From positions 66,959,666 to 67,023,665 of the forward strand of contig NC_052018.1 of NCBI RefSeq assembly GCF_015832195.1: DNA of 64,000 nucleotides. Direction: 5' to 3'. Source of the DNA: Motacilla alba alba. Taxonomy: Eukaryota; Chordata; Aves; Passeriformes; Motacillidae. The translations under genes and the position numbers were made by a program. Below, one piece after another: positions 12,534-26,889 of the stretch. Every line of letters begins with the position of its first letter. The stretch's first letter is position 1. Under the pieces are notes generated by a model. It saw only the letters and a program-made list of their open reading frames with translations. It ran no database searches and was not told the origin of the DNA.

Positions 12534-15500
12534 GTATGTTTAAATAAAAGGTTTTGGTTACCAATTTCCCATCATTATGTAGTGCTGTTGTTCAAACTGG
12601 ATGCGTGAAAAGTGGGAGACTGAGGCATTTCTCATCTTGTGTTTTTCCTCTGTCTTCTCTTGGCTGGTCCTTAGTTTGCTCAGCTTTACTGTGTAGAGTG
12701 TTGCCAATGAATTCAGTTTGATCTTGAATAAGCTGACAGCAAGTTCCAGAGTTCCACCAATGAATTATGGTCCTTACACTGAGTTGGATTTGCACTGCAT
12801 AGTAATATAATAATTCTGCCTATATTTATTGCTGTGAATATTCAGACAGATTTTTAGCTTCAGACTATGTTTGTAACTCCTCAGCCTCAGAGGAAAATTG
12901 AGAAACAGAGCAATTCAGGGAGCTCAAGTCTCTAATGTTCTTGCTGCTAAGTTGTTTTTAATGTTCTTTATACCAGGGCTCCAATCTCAGTTCTTGCTTT
13001 GGTTTTGTTGCCTTTTGTCTTCTCTGGATTAAGATGATGGCAGTAATGCTGAATAAGCTATTCATAATAAGTTTTAAATTTTTATGATTGCTGAACTGTC
13101 CTAATACCTGCCAGCTTGTGTTGCATACCAAGGTCCAATGGCAGTAGGTGTTGAACGAATGCTAAGTAAGAAACTCAGAAGCTAGGAAGGTGGCTAGTTC
13201 GGTTTATATTGATTGCTTTGCATGTACACAGACACCTCTTAAAAAAGGCAAAATGATGGAATTACTTCTTGGTCTCTCTCTAATAGAGATCCAGTTGGAC
13301 TGGACTCAGCCTTCAGGCATATTTGAACTGCAGAGAGTTCAGTGAAACAGCAGTGACAGGACAGCTTGATAGTTTGCTATGAGATATTGCAGGCCAGACG
13401 TAATGTCAAAACAAGATATGTCGGTGGCTTTTGGAGGAGAAAGAGAGGATGATTTTGTGAGGTTTTGAAGAGACAGTAGAGTACAAGATGTGTGATGAGC
13501 CATAGAGAACACAGCTCTGAACAACTGCTGCACAACACCTTTCAGCTCTAGCTGAAGTTAGATGAATCCAAGGAGGGCTGGGTTTTTTCCCATGTTACAG
13601 AGCTGTTTAAATTTCACGTGTCTTCTGGTTTTAGTCATGCAGAGCCCTGTGAACAGCCAAGCTTGTACATTATGAGTAATTGAAGGGGGAGGTATCAATG
13701 TAACTGTCTAATAGCCTTAAATTTAATGACATCTCCTATACAGGTATAAACTATGAAGGGTTTCTTATTTGCTAAGTGCCTATAGATCCCAAAGAGGTCC
13801 CTATGTTGGCTGAGTGGGTCTTGAACTCCTGGTGTGCAAAGCTGAAAGGTTTTGCGTGTTTTGTGTGCATGGACTTCTGCTTCATCATCTCTAAATAGGA
13901 CAAGAGTGTTGAGGAAATTAATGAGAGGTGGGGGGTTTTACTACAACTTTATAGTACTACTGCATTTTCTTTTTTGGAAATGTTAAAAGTGAGTGCCTTC
14001 TTTACTTTGAGTGTCTTCTCATTTGAAGTGCAGTGATTGGCATCTCTTACAACTGACTCTGTAAAACCTGGTATTATTTCAGTACTGACTGTGCAGCTTA
14101 AGACATGATCTATACAGCCAGTGAAATTTTACTTCAATCTGAACTGAAACAAATAGATCAAATTCATATTGTCTTGGTTTAAAACTAATAGAAAATACAT
14201 TGCATTTTCATTGGCATTGGTATGTTCTTAAAGAAGTTAATTATTTATATGCACGTGCAGATATCTATGCATACACAGATCAGTTCAAAAGCTATAATGA
14301 AAAAGAAATAAAAAGTGTCTGACTGAGGTCAGGAATACTTTTGTTCAAAAGGCAGTTTGTTGATCTGAGGTGCCATTAGCATCCTTGATAAAAACTATTT
14401 TTGCATTTTCATTTTGATTTTCTCTGTTGCTAAGTCAGTGTTAGAATCCTGGAAACATTTTTGGAACCCATTTTCCATCCTTCCTTGGTAGACTTTGGCA
14501 GTCACTTGCACTGCTCAGAGAGAGTGACAGTAACACATAGGTCACTTGCCAGTGAAATTAATTGTCACGAAAGCCACTCATTCTGAATGTTCAGCATTTT
14601 TAGCTCTTGCACTATCCAACTTCATCATATACTGCATGCCTGCATTTTAATATTTTCTTCAGTGGTGCAAGAAAATCAGCTGGCATATTTCATAAAATTC
14701 AGGCTTTGGGGATTTTGGAATCATAGCTTCAGAAATCTGCAAAAGCAATGTCAGATCTAGCTGCGAAGGAAGTAAGCAGCTGGTTTTACCTCTGAGGATG
14801 AGCCAGTATGCCACTTTAGCACAGGACTGATGGGTGGCCTCATTGCAGGTCTCATAACTTTTGTAATTCTTCCCTAGTATTCTTTAAAATGCAAAACTCA
14901 CAATGAAACATTACTTCTTTTTTACAGGGGATTATTTTAGGATAAACTTAGATTTAGCATATTAAATAGTTTCAGCATTGATCACATTATTAAACCTAAG
15001 TTGTTGGGGATGAGGTGTGCCTGATCATGAGCAGATATATGAAAGCAGGGGGAGGATATGAGCTTTTACTTTTCTTCTTCCATCAGCCAGGAAAACACAT
15101 AACTGCTAATTGATCCATGACACTGAACTCTTTGCTGGAGTACTTGAGAAGCCTTGTGTTGATAGCAGTTATAGACTTACAAAATGGACTGGAGAAGCTT
15201 TAAATATTTCTTTTCTGTTCTACCAGGAGAGATGGGTTTGCAGACAAAAGATATGTATCTGGAAACTGCGTCTTCGAGGCTAATTGTGCTTTTAACAACC
15301 ATGATGTTCTTGGCTTCCTGTCTCTTGGAAGGTGGTGTGGGCAACTGGGAACCTTTCCAGGCCATCTTGGCGTCTTCATCAACAGCTGCCAACACTGGCC
15401 ATCTCCATTGAAAAGCTGAAGGCAGCATCCATATTCCCTCAAACTGCAGTGTGAAGGTGTGGGAGCTCAGCTGCTCTAGAAAGCAGGCTCTTAAGGGAAG

Positions 15501-17180
15501 GAAGGCGTTTTAAGGTCAGGTTTGTCTCTGATGAATTCCAGGTTGTGATGCCCTTGATGAAGGCATTCCCTCCCCTCAATTCTGATCCTTAAGAAAAAAA
15601 GGGAGTTGGAAAAAACCCGAACTCTCTTGAAGTCTTGTCGTACCTTGCATGCTGGTTTTTCAACATTGAACATCTGAACTACTGACATTGCAAAGGTCAG
15701 AAACAGAGGCAGAAATTTCCACCGTTCACTGATCATTTGAAATTTTCTCTGAATAGAGCTTCAGGCTTTGACTTTGTTCCAGGAAACACAACCATTCATT
15801 CAGGAGTCAGAAAAATTGTTCTAAACATTTTGGTAAATGTCTGTGTTTACCAAAATTTAATTGAAAGTCAGGATCAAAAACAAGCCTTTTATTCATGAGT
15901 CAGATACAGCAGAGGCAGCTGCTGCAATGTGTGACTTTTTACCCAGATCCACCAGCTCCTTGCCCTGACCTGGCACTTTTACTGCTGGAGTGAATTATTG
16001 TTAGTCACCTGAAGAAATTACTTCCAAGCTCCCCCCTCAAAAAATAGTGGCAGCATGGAAATGTGGAGTATGGCAGAGAGGTCACTAATGGTCAGCACCT
16101 TGAGCCAAGTCTCAAGCACACTGATGTGACTGTCAGCCCTACATTATGGTCCTGTAAGATGAGATAAATTCACTAAAATAAAAAATTCAATAAAAAGTTA
16201 ATTTAAATCCATTGTAGTGAATGTGTTTCAGGTTGATCTAGAGTTCTTAGAGTAAATATGCTTCAATAAAGCAAGCAAACCCTTCTCAGTGCAGTTGTGA
16301 GTGCTGCAGGTACCAAGCAAAAGAAGAACATGCCTAAAATGCAATTTAGTTCAGGGCTTGGAAGTGCAGAAGGTAGGAAGCACCCCCTATAGAGAGGGAC
16401 TACTATTAATATTTTAATTCTTTATATTAAAATTGTTCCTTTCAGAAGGCTTATTTGTAATTATCTAGTGTTTATTACAGCTTCATTTTGAGATATCAAA
16501 TATAAAAAAAGGCATGTATAGGGGTTTCACATTTTCTTAATACTTGGCAAAACTTTGATCTAAGACTACTCAGGCTGAATGAGTGTGTGAAGCAGCATGG
16601 GCTGTGTTTTGTTGCCTGAATTGCAGGAAATCTGGTTACATGGGATTCTGATCTCTGTTAGGCTTATGAATACTATGACTCCTAGCTCACTCCAGTAAAA
16701 GATTTCTGAGCTAATGTATCAGAAGTGAGAATTTTTGTATTTAAAAAATCATTCAGTAAAATAAGAACTTGTCACCTTCCTATAGGATATTTCAAATTTA
16801 TAATATAGCAGTATTTCAAATTATAATTAGCAGTTACATTTGCACATCTCTGGGTGGCTCTGCATAGTTTTTCAACTTCATCTCTGAAAATAAATATGCT
16901 TTTCTCAGCAAAAATTAAAAATATTCTAACAATATTCAACCTCATTTATGTTAAAGATTACTCATGCAAGTCATCCCATAAAGGAGCATCTGTCCTTTTG
17001 TCTTTTAAATGAAATGGTAAAATAATTGTTAAAAGTGTATTAAGATTACTTTAAAGGAGGGAAGTGAAATTCAAGTGATGTCAGGGAACTTTCACATCAA
17101 ATTTCTTATAATAGTGAAAAAAAATTCCTTTTGCAACGTTAGCTTTTATGGCTAAATACTTTAAGTAATGTTTTTTTAGG

Positions 17181-17200
17181 TTTCATACATTTTCATACAT
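17181..17200 (+). repeat. Two tandem copies of TTTCATACAT in an AT-rich patch
   Basis: TTTCATACAT is repeated twice directly. It is followed to about 17242 by very AT-rich sequence with further ATTTCATAAA-type partial copies. Confidence 0.85.
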
Positions 17201-17511
17201 TTTATAAATTTTTAATTTCATAAAATTCATAAATTTTAAACAAAATAATAAGAAAAGGTGAAGGGGTAACTACCATAGAACATTTTGGTTTTAGTCTTGA
17301 ATCTTGAGAATTTCCTTTTATGATTTCCATGGTTTTCATTAATATAAGAATATTCATTAAATATATGTAACTAGTTTTATTATTTATATCCTCAAATTTC
17401 TATCTACAATGAAAAATACTCTTTTCACCAATTACACTGGTTTTCAGACAGCAGCTGGCTGTCTTATTTCCTATGTTTATCTGCATAACACCGTGGGTAA
17501 TTATATTATGA

Positions 17512-17546
17512 ATTGTCATCAGTAGTTGTCATCAGTTGTCATCACT
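17512..17546 (+). repeat. Short TTGTCATCA tandem repeat
   Basis: Three imperfect copies of TTGTCATCA(G) occur in a row, separated by AGTAG-like and short spacers. Confidence 0.85.
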
Positions 17547-20089
17547 GAGCTTTCTCCTTCGTGACTTCAGATAAGTTTCTTCAAGCTTTTCAGTTGCCAG
17601 AGATGAGGCCTCCAGGAGAGACCATGGTATGGAGCCCATGCCTTCATCTTCTGACTGTCATTCTCATGAGTGTGTTTCTCTATTAAAAAAAGGCTGGGAG
17701 AGAGTTGCCTGCCTGCAGATTTGGTGCAGTAAGGGAGTAGAGGGTTCATGACTCTGATTTTCCAGTTGAGGACCTCACAAGAGGGGCTACCAGTGTCTGT
17801 TGATTGGACCTGGGCAATTTTGGGGAGACTTTGATAACTTGTTTAGCATTGTTTAGACTGAAATCCTGGGCATGCAGAGGTTAAAATTATTTGCCTTTGT
17901 CTGTGCAGTGCATACTGGCTACTGAGGATTTAAATCTATAAATGAAAAAGAACATTTTTCACTTCCTGTGTTCTGAGCTGTAGTTAAGAGACTAAACATT
18001 TTGTGCACTCTCAGAGTTTTCCTTGACATAGCCCCATACACACAGTAGTCATTTTGCTGCCTGCGTTATGCACTGGTGCTGAGGAGGTTTGAGCTGGTGG
18101 CAGGACGTGCTGCAGTGCAGCTCTGCAGCTGCAGGTCGGGTTTGGGATCACCCAGTAGCCCTGATCCCTGCTGCCAGGGGAGCACTGCTGGGGCACAGCC
18201 ACCTGTCAGCTGACCCAATTAGAACAGTTTGCTGCTTCTTCCCTCTAATGAGTGCTTTTAATAGTCTCCAGCTGTTCCCTTTTGCTGCATTACCTCTTCA
18301 CAACAAAATTTCTGGCCCATTTTTGCAGCTCTTCATCTATTGTGTGTGCTCTAAAGCACCATTTTCCCCCTTAGATTCTCCCATTTTGTATTAATAATTT
18401 ATTGAACCACAAAGTTAATGGTAATTCAGACCTCAGCTGGAGGAGGGACTGATTAAACTACTTTCAAAACATATTAAAGGAAATATTTTCATGGCTGACA
18501 TTTACTTTTCAGTTATTTTAATTTACAAACCAATATTTTTTTTTAATGTTCCCCTGTGGAGTTTGCATTCCAAACATTGCAACATTATGCATTTATACAA
18601 AAGCAAGAAAATGTGCCTTCCAAATCTGTTTTCATTCAGTAGTCTGAGTCAGTTGCACATAGTAAATATGCAATATAGCAGTGGTTAAGATTGCAACACT
18701 AAGAACTTCCATGTAATTCACAATACATGCTTATATTCATAGAAAGTGTAATATTAATACCACGCTTTTATTTTAATGATACCATTCTGTATTGCCATTC
18801 TCATTTTTGTGGAGACGGGATACAGGATAACAGCAATATATTGCTTCAGGATGTAAAAAGGTGAGGGGTTTTTTCTTGCAGCATTGTAGTGGTCTGAAAA
18901 TTTCTGGCTGTTGCAGATTTTAAGCAACTGCACAGAAAACCAGAGAACAAGCAGCAGTAGAGGTCCCAGCACTAAGTACCCATGATCTTATTTAAACATA
19001 ACGTCATTACAGGGTCTTACCATATATTGTGTTTTGGTAGTGCTTTTTAGGACATTTATATGCATAAGAACTTATGATCTTTTATTAAAAGATGTTTATG
19101 TTTATGATGTATGATGTTTACAATGATGAATCTTCATTTTTATGGTGATTTTGCCAAGTTTTTTTTTTATTTGTGCCTTCTGAGCATGAATACAGGACAG
19201 CTCTTGATGTTCTCTCTTGTGCTGTTTTTTGGGTTTTATGTGTTGTGGTAGCTTGGGGAAATAGTTGTCTCTAGCTTCTCTATAGGAAGATCCTGTTTGT
19301 AGAGTGGAAAAATCCCAACCACAGAAAAATGATTCTAATGTATTGATGCCAGCTTTTTAAGGCCATGTAAACTGTATAAGAGAAGAGGGTATGTCTGTGT
19401 TATATTTTAAGGAGGTATATTTTTGGATCATTGAACAAGAACAGAAAAGAGCATTCTTATGCAGCCCATGGACAAAAGCCAGCCTTGCCTTCAGTGAAGG
19501 CGGGAAAGCAGTTTGTGGGGGATAATCCTTAGTTCACTTAGAAACTGATGGACTCTCACAAGCCTTTGGCAGGGTTAGGAGTGACATCTTCTGTGTGTGT
19601 TGGGTGGTTCTACCAGAGCATCTGCTTGTTTCCCAGTAGCAGTTGAAAAAGGCAAACCAAAAGCAATAGAGAGCAATACAGAGAGCTTCATTGTATATAA
19701 ATCTCCATTGTGTCTGCACTTGACTGCTTTCATTTGACATTTGTGACTTCTTGTCCTAGGATATTTCCTCCCAAATTTGCCCTAAACCAGGACACCTCCC
19801 ATTCCCAAAATGGGATTGAAAGAACCAGAAAACACTCACAAATGAGTGGAAGAAATTATTAAATAATTTCCATAGGAGGAATGACAAAGGATAGGGCTCT
19901 TGAGGAAGAAGTAAACATGGGAAAGGATATGAGAAGACAGATTTTTGGGAGGCATGAAAAAGTGGCCTCAAAGGATGATTGCTTTTGGGCTGTTTCAGTG
20001 TAAGACTAATAGAAGTTTACAATTGGAATGGGTAGTTACGGTTATGGTTTGGACAACATGTAATGAAGCTGTGGAAGTCCTTTCTGATC

Positions 20090-20335
20090 ATTGTTGTGAA
20101 TGAGTTCTGATGTGTTCAAAAAGGAAATATTTTAGGAAACATTTCTTTACATAGGGAGTGGTCAAGCACTGGAAAAGGCTTCTTAGAGTCGATGCCCAAG
20201 GCATGTCACCATTTAAGAGTGATTTGTACAGCGCCCTTGACAACATGCTTTAACTTCCCTAAACGGGTCAGGCAGTTGGACTAGATGATCCTTGTAGGTC
20301 CCTTCCAACTGAAATATTCTATTCTAGTCTATTTT
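20090..20335 (+). mobile_element. CR1 3' tail, plus strand
   Basis: The stretch contains a degraded FFT...HW-like coding end (about 20140-20180, GTGGTCAAGCACTGGAAAAG). Then comes the typical tail GTTGGACTAGATGATCCTTG and AGGTCCCTTCCAACTGAAAT, ending in ATTCTATTCTAGTCT-like octamers near 20325. The orientation matches UST. The 5' boundary is approximate. Confidence 0.82.
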
Positions 20336-23040
20336 TAAAAGTGCAGCTATGTAGCCCCCAAGGGCTGTTAATTACCAAGCAGCACCTCTTCATCAGAAAA
20401 TACCTGATCAGTAAAAATGTAAAGCCTCAGGGGTAGCCAGAAAAAAGTCCTGTGTGTATGGTAAATGTTCCTCATAGCCAGTAGTGATTTTCTGAAATTG
20501 GTTTCTGCTCTGGGTAACTCAAAAGCAAACTTGAAACTTACATGCTTACAAGTGAATTCTACTACTAGGTGATTTATATAAGGCAGTTACAGTTATAGAC
20601 ATCTCCAGTTGAATGTTGTTTCCTGACTTTAAAGTAGTTGAGTGTTCTTGGGTGTATGCCATAGTAGCTAAGACTTTGTTGTCTTACATCTCTGTCAATC
20701 AAGTTAATTTTTATAAGTTCCAAACTGATGCTGAAGCTATTAATTGTTAACACTGTCATGACTGTTCTCAAATTTATCATTAAAGGCTAAGATACAAATG
20801 CATTGAAAGTATGAACTACATCCACAGTTTTACATTGTGCTCTGTAATAGTAAAGGTACCAGAAGAGAAGATGTAAAAATCCTTAAAATAGAGGGATAAA
20901 ACATTTGTTTCAGTGCTAACATTTGTTTCATGCTGTTCAGAAATGCGAAGTCTCTTTGATTTGATGTTTCAGTATGGGTGAATTTCAAGTGTTCGATAAT
21001 TTTTGTAAGCCGCAAGTTGAGTATTTGCATTTTCAGTTCTCACATACTTTGTAAATGTGAAAGTAGCAGGAACACACATCTAAGCAGATAACACTTGCAT
21101 GATTCCTAGTAAGGGATGACTGAACAATTACAATTAGCTGACAAGTACTTATTTCATGTGAATGAAAACAAGAGGATCTGTGTGTGATATGAGTGTTATC
21201 TTTAGTGCATAGTCTAGCATTTTGGGCATTATGAACCTGAAAGCAGTATTTAGTAGTCCTCAAGTAAAACTAATTTTTGATTGATATTTTGTTTGTCTTA
21301 AGTTGGAATACAATGGTTTTTAAAACTGGAATGTTTTATCATCCAGATAAAAAGAATGCTTTCAGTTTCTGTTAGTGCAAAATTTTAATTTTTTTTTTTT
21401 AAAGTTACAGTTTGTACATGGCATAAATAATGGAGCTGGGGCATTGACCAGCAAATAGTGTGTCTTAAAAATATGACGTAATATATGTGTGTATGTGTGT
21501 TTGTTTAGGAGTCAGACTTTCTGAAATTATGTTTAATTAACAATTTTTTTGAAGACTTGTCTAATAAAATCATGATAGCTGTCCCTAGAAAACCATACTA
21601 TTAAACCTCCTAAATAGGAAGGTTTTATACTCCATTCTATAAAACTCCTTGCTAGGAGTTTGCCTTGCCTGTTTTCTTTTCCTTGTTTTGTTATGCTTTA
21701 ACCACCTTAAATGAAAACTCTTTTATTGGTAGTAGGATGAGGAAGGAAACTGCAGAACCTTTTACTCCTCCTGACAGAGGAAGGACAGAGAGAGACAGCC
21801 CTCCTCTTACTGCCAGCATATTGGATGTGTGCAGGCTGTGGCATGATAATGTAATTTCAGGCAGATACTCACTTTGCTCTGTAGGTGTCAAAACCTGCAG
21901 GAACCGACAACCCATGAAAATAAAACTGAATTTATTAGCCCATTTTATTCCTTGTCTGTCATTCTCCTTCCTCTTTCCTTTTTGTGGTTTATACCTAAGT
22001 TTTCTTGCTGTCAGAGCTGCCAGCAAAGTGAAATAAGCAGAGATCCTGATCTCTAGAACTTCCTGGCTAAAGCAAAGCTGAAGCTTTGAGGTGGTGGATG
22101 GCAAGGAGAGTGCAGGGCAGTAGAATTAGGAGAACTGCCCGCCCACGGTGCGTGGCTGACGCAGTGAGGGATAGACATGTATTTATACAAGCATCCAAAG
22201 CTGTCCTGAACCTTAGGTGTTTGTTGACAACAAAATATTTTCCTATCGTGTAATTTTGTGGTGGTGGTGTGGACTCTTCTGTTGACTGCAGAATGGCTAG
22301 GTCACACTTGTCGACTCTGTATTTTGAAGACTGAAGTAGTTTATGTTGAAACCATATGGAAGCAGAGATGGCATTTTGTGGAAAAAAGAAACATCAGTGC
22401 CCAGACATACTCAAGACTTAGTTTGTTCTAGTTTTTCTGCAGTTTTAAAGTTTATTATACCGTGCAGAGTAAAATCCTGTGCCGTATCCTGGTCCTAGCT
22501 CACAGGGATCCCAGGGCCTCCTGGAGCACTGTGTGCTTGCTCCCTTCTGGCTGGCACCAAGGCTCATGTCTGTGGAGCACTCGTGGGGTGCCTGAATATC
22601 CTGTGGGACATGTCTGGGCTGCTGGTCCCAATAGGGAGGAGGCAGGTTCTTCCCAGCCAGCCCACCCAGGAGGGAAAAGAACCCCCAGTACAGCGGTGAA
22701 GTTGAAGGACAGAGGTGCAAATTTAGGTTTTGTTTCTCTCTCATTACAGAATTAATAGATCTGAACTGGGGAATAGTCTGCCTAAAAATCTGGTGCTCTC
22801 TGTCTATTCTTGCTTTGTTTGCTTCAGTATACTCCTATGATGGAGAGATGGGTGTTTGTTTCTCCAAAAACAACCAAATGCCATACGTTTGTGTTGGCAG
22901 ATGGATTGTAATGTTCTCTCTGGTTGCTTGGCCCTGCCTGGCAAGTAGCTGCTGTGTTTTCCTTCAGGAGTGCTCTTCAGGTGTAAGGTATTCCAGAAAT
23001 CAGATTTTCCTTCTTGGCATAAAAGGTATTGCTACAGTTT

Positions 23041-23240
23041 CTCTTCTCCTCTCTTCTCCTCTCTTCTCCTCTCTTCTCCTCTCTTCTCCTCTCTTCTCCT
23101 CTCCTCTCCTCTCCTCTCCTCTCCTCTCCTCTCCTCTCCTCTCCTCTCCTCTCCTCTCCTCTCCTCTCCTCTCCTCTCCTCTCCTCTCCTCTCCTCTCCT
23201 CTCCTCTCCCCTCCCCTCCCCTCCCCTCCCCTCCCCTCCC
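23041..23240 (+). repeat. Graded homopyrimidine array: CTCTTCTCCT, then CTCCT, then CTCCC
   Basis: This is a 200-bp pure C/T tract on the plus strand built of three adjoining blocks. The first is six copies of CTCTTCTCCT (23041-23100), the second 21 copies of CTCCT (23101-23205), and the third seven copies of CTCCC (23206-23240). Each block differs from its neighbour by a T-to-C change in the unit. The minus strand of the last block reads GGGG runs separated by single A. Open frames in all three plus frames and one minus frame here are by-products of the repeat and do not encode a protein. Confidence 0.99.
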
Positions 23241-26200
23241 CTCTTTTCATTAATAATCAGTCATCATCATCATTAAGAAGGGTACTGCTGCCAGGAAATA
23301 ATTTTTTATTGTCTTCCTTGTAATTCCACATTATTTAAAGAAAGAAATGTAAAAACAAAAAAAAGCCCCAAGAAACAGGCATCATCTCTTTCAAATGTGG
23401 TTTTGGTTTTTGCCTTCAGATGGCTTTTTGAAGTTGAATTACCTTTTTCAAAAATACATGTCCCTGACCAGTTTGCTGATGATATTACATGGTTGTGAGT
23501 TTTCAGGGATGGTGGGTGAAGGTCTTGAGTGAAATGGTAACTCCATCTTTCAGGATAAGCCATAGATCTGCTGTGTCAGCTGAGAAAATACCTTCCCTGT
23601 ATAACAAGGTAGTGAAATTCTCCTTTGAAGTAAAAGCAGTGTTCATTTTTTTCTGGCTATTATTCCAAGCATTTTTTTTTTTCTCTTGTTTGCTAGAATT
23701 TTAGAAGCTCCTCTATCCCTTGTAAATATAGCTGCTTTACATAAAATCAAAATCAAACTGTCCAAAAAAACCCCAGCAAAGGGTGTTAAGCTAATTATTT
23801 GTTCTAGATTCTGGAAAATGGACTGCCATTGTTTTAGGAAATCTGGCTACTGCTCAGTGAGTTATTGAAACACAGTCTAGTCAGGTTACCTTGAACACAA
23901 CTTTTTTCCTATGAACTCTGATCCAAGCAAAGCCAGCCACTATTCATAACTGAGTTTGTCAGGAGTAATTTCCTTTTTCATGGGGAAAAATCCACTAACT
24001 AGTGGCAAATAGGAAACTTTCCATGGTGAAGATGGATTGTTAAATGAGTTTATTATTTTCTTCAAAATTAATGTTCTGTTCTCTTTGAAAGGAAAAAAGA
24101 AAACTAAAGTGTTCATCAGTGGCTAAAAAAAAAAATAAAAAATTTCTTCAGAATGTAATCCAAAGAGATTGTCTTTGATAAAAAGAAAAGGGGGTGAGGT
24201 GAAGCATGTTTGACACTTTTTTTTCTTTTCCTAACAGATTTATTAAGCTTCATGATTTTATACTTGATCTTGTTGCTTGCTGAGCTTTTTGAAGACATAG
24301 CACCTGAGATTTAAAGCATTCAGAGATTCTGGGTTTCTGTGTAGGGAGGAGAGCATGTTTTTTTTCTTTCATAGTCATAGAAAAGAACTTCAGCATATGA
24401 CTGATAATTTTAAAAGTTAAAAAATGCAAATAGGTGCATTATTTATGCCTCTGAGCCTCGTAATTTTACAAGGTTTTTGATACTTGTCTTGTCAGTATGG
24501 TGATAGTCTTGTCAAACTGAAAAGTGGAATCAATATGTTCCATTTTGTGTTTGCTATTCAGAATGGCAGTGCTATGAATAATGCAAAGTATTAGTAATTT
24601 TCCAGAAAAGCATTAGAACTGTTCAGCAAGGGGAAGATTTTAACTAGGGAATTTAGATAGGGGCAGCAGAGCAGAAACCATCTCCAGTTGTAGCAGCAGG
24701 GAAGCTGCAGAAGCAGTATGATTTTCTTCTCTACTCTGCAGCTCCTTTTCCATTTCAGCCCTGAGAGATGGAGAGATTCCAAGTCAGTCAACACTAGGCA
24801 GAAGCCTGATAAGAAGGTAAAATTAACCCACAACTCAAACTTCTAGCTGTTTTCTCACCATTCAGAAGGTTTGTGTGAAAGTCATAACACAAATGTGGTC
24901 GGTCAAGGGGACATAAAAGCCATTTAGACCTTGGTACAATGAGAAACTTCTTTTCTTAAAAGTCAGTACTGTGGTTTTTGAGATTTACCGTCTGACTTAA
25001 AAATGGTCAAACCCAGAGAAATTTATAACGTGTACTGTACGATGAATCATATATTTTCTCTTTTTTAATTCAGAGGTCAGCAGCAGGTTTCTTTTCCTTT
25101 TTTGCTAGACAGTGTATTTGAAGTGACTGGATTATTTCAGGGACATATCAGGAGCTGTTGGATACAGCTTCTCTCCCTTTAACTTGAGCAAAAGGGAGTT
25201 GTATCACTGGAATTTGTGACAGGAGATGGTCTAAGCTATAACTGAGCAGTATGCATTAGCTAGCGAGTGGTTCTTTTCTGAAATGAGAATTTTGCTACAT
25301 CTGCAAATTAGGGAAAGCTTAATAATTTTAAAAAATTATTTCTTTCCTGATGCTTGCAATAATTTTTTTTTCCCATTTGTGGGGCATGTCTTTCCTTCTC
25401 CATCTCTTTACTCTCTTATTTTGAAGATTTATATTGCAAAAAGTAAGGATTTTCCTCCCCAATTCTTGTCACATGAAGTCCTATTTTAAAAAAAAAGTCA
25501 AATGGAATGATCTCTTTGGTTTGTTTTGCCTCTGTCCTGTTGGGATATATGAAAGCAATAATATCTAATGCTCATTGATATTAATTTAATTTTCTTTTGG
25601 CTCATGGATTTCTTTTCTCTGGTGATCTATTTAGTACACAGAACTCTGACGTTTGTTCTAATAAGCCTCTTTTAAACTTTTATATTGTTTAAACTACTTT
25701 TGTGGACCTTGCTAAAAACAAAATGTAATGCTAGCTTCAAGATGTTGAGGCATTCATAGAACTTAAATGTGTTTCTGTTAATATAAGCATTTTTGAGGTT
25801 TGGGCTAAAATCTGCTGAGTATAATTTCTGCGTATCCAGTCAGGTTTTAACGGAATGGGAACGTTTGACCTAGGAAAGAAAATGGGAGAAAAATGTGAAC
25901 TACAGAAATATCTCATGATTTAAATGGGCTTTTCTATATTGTAGGAAATGCGGTATTTTGAAACATTTGAATTCCTTGGTAGCTGTGCGAATGATATTGT
26001 GTCATATGTGGAGGTGTGAACTTTCTGCATTAGGCCCTTCTTGAGACGTGAGCACCATCCAGCCCAGCGGGGGAAGGCAGTACAAACTGGGGGCAGGGTA
26101 AAAAGTGCTTCCCCTTGAGTGTCCTCCCAGCTTCTGACATCCTTCAGCTCACCAACAAACATTGCTGCCACATCTGTGTTTAATAGCCCTTAATAGACCT

Positions 26201-26780
26201 CTGTCCTATAAATATATCATTTCTATTTTATTATTGTTGTTGTTGTTCTTTTGGTGATTTGGGTTTTTCTTTTTAAATCCCATTACATCCTTGTCATCCA
26301 GAGTATCCTGTTGTAAGGATCTATGGTTTTTAATGCTGAATGTCTTTCAGCATTATAGAGTACTTCTGTATCTCCTTGAGGTTAGGTTTCTTATCTGCTT
26401 CCATTAATATTCCCTGAAAATTTTGCTGCTTCGCTGTTAACCCTTCTTTGTTATTCTCAAGAATTGTCTCAGCGCAGGTGCTGTGCAACCTTACTCAGTG
26501 TCTCATTTCACTAAGAAAACCAGCTATTTTATTCCTGTCTTTAGCTATATGTCCTTAATCATCCTATTCTTTCTTTTTGTTCCCTTTTTTTTTGTACTGG
26601 GACCAAAGGACGTTTACCACATCTTTAGTGACTGGATTAAAGACCTGTTGTAAGATAGAGAGGCTTTTCTGCTGCTGCTGGTTCTTCCCCTTGCTCTTCA
26701 GCAAGAAGATTGTGTTCTTCATTACAGTGTTATCTAATACTAGCTAGATTCTGACAATCTTGTGTTTATTTTTTAATAGT

Positions 26781-26810
26781 TTAATACTTTTAATACTTTT
26801 AATACTTTTT
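26781..26810 (+). repeat. 9-bp tandem repeat TTAATACTT
   Basis: Three exact copies of TTAATACTT plus TTT. A degenerate fourth copy may lie just upstream (TTTAATAGT). Confidence 0.92.
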
Positions 26811-26889
26811 CTAAAGTGTCTTTGACTGTCACTTCAGTTCAGGACTGTTTTTCCTGTCTTATGCTCGTTCTAGAGAGGCCTTTTCTGTA

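Noticed and set aside
12399..12608. 69-codon open frame as a complete small protein
   Set aside because: It starts inside UST exon A and runs past a clear GTATGT donor into the intron, so it is read-through of the exon.
22815..23323. Long open frames of 72-153 codons across the C/T array, rich in Ser, Pro and Leu or Arg, Glu and Gly
   Set aside because: They exist only because a pentanucleotide repeat lacks stops in several frames. There is no start context, splice structure or homology.
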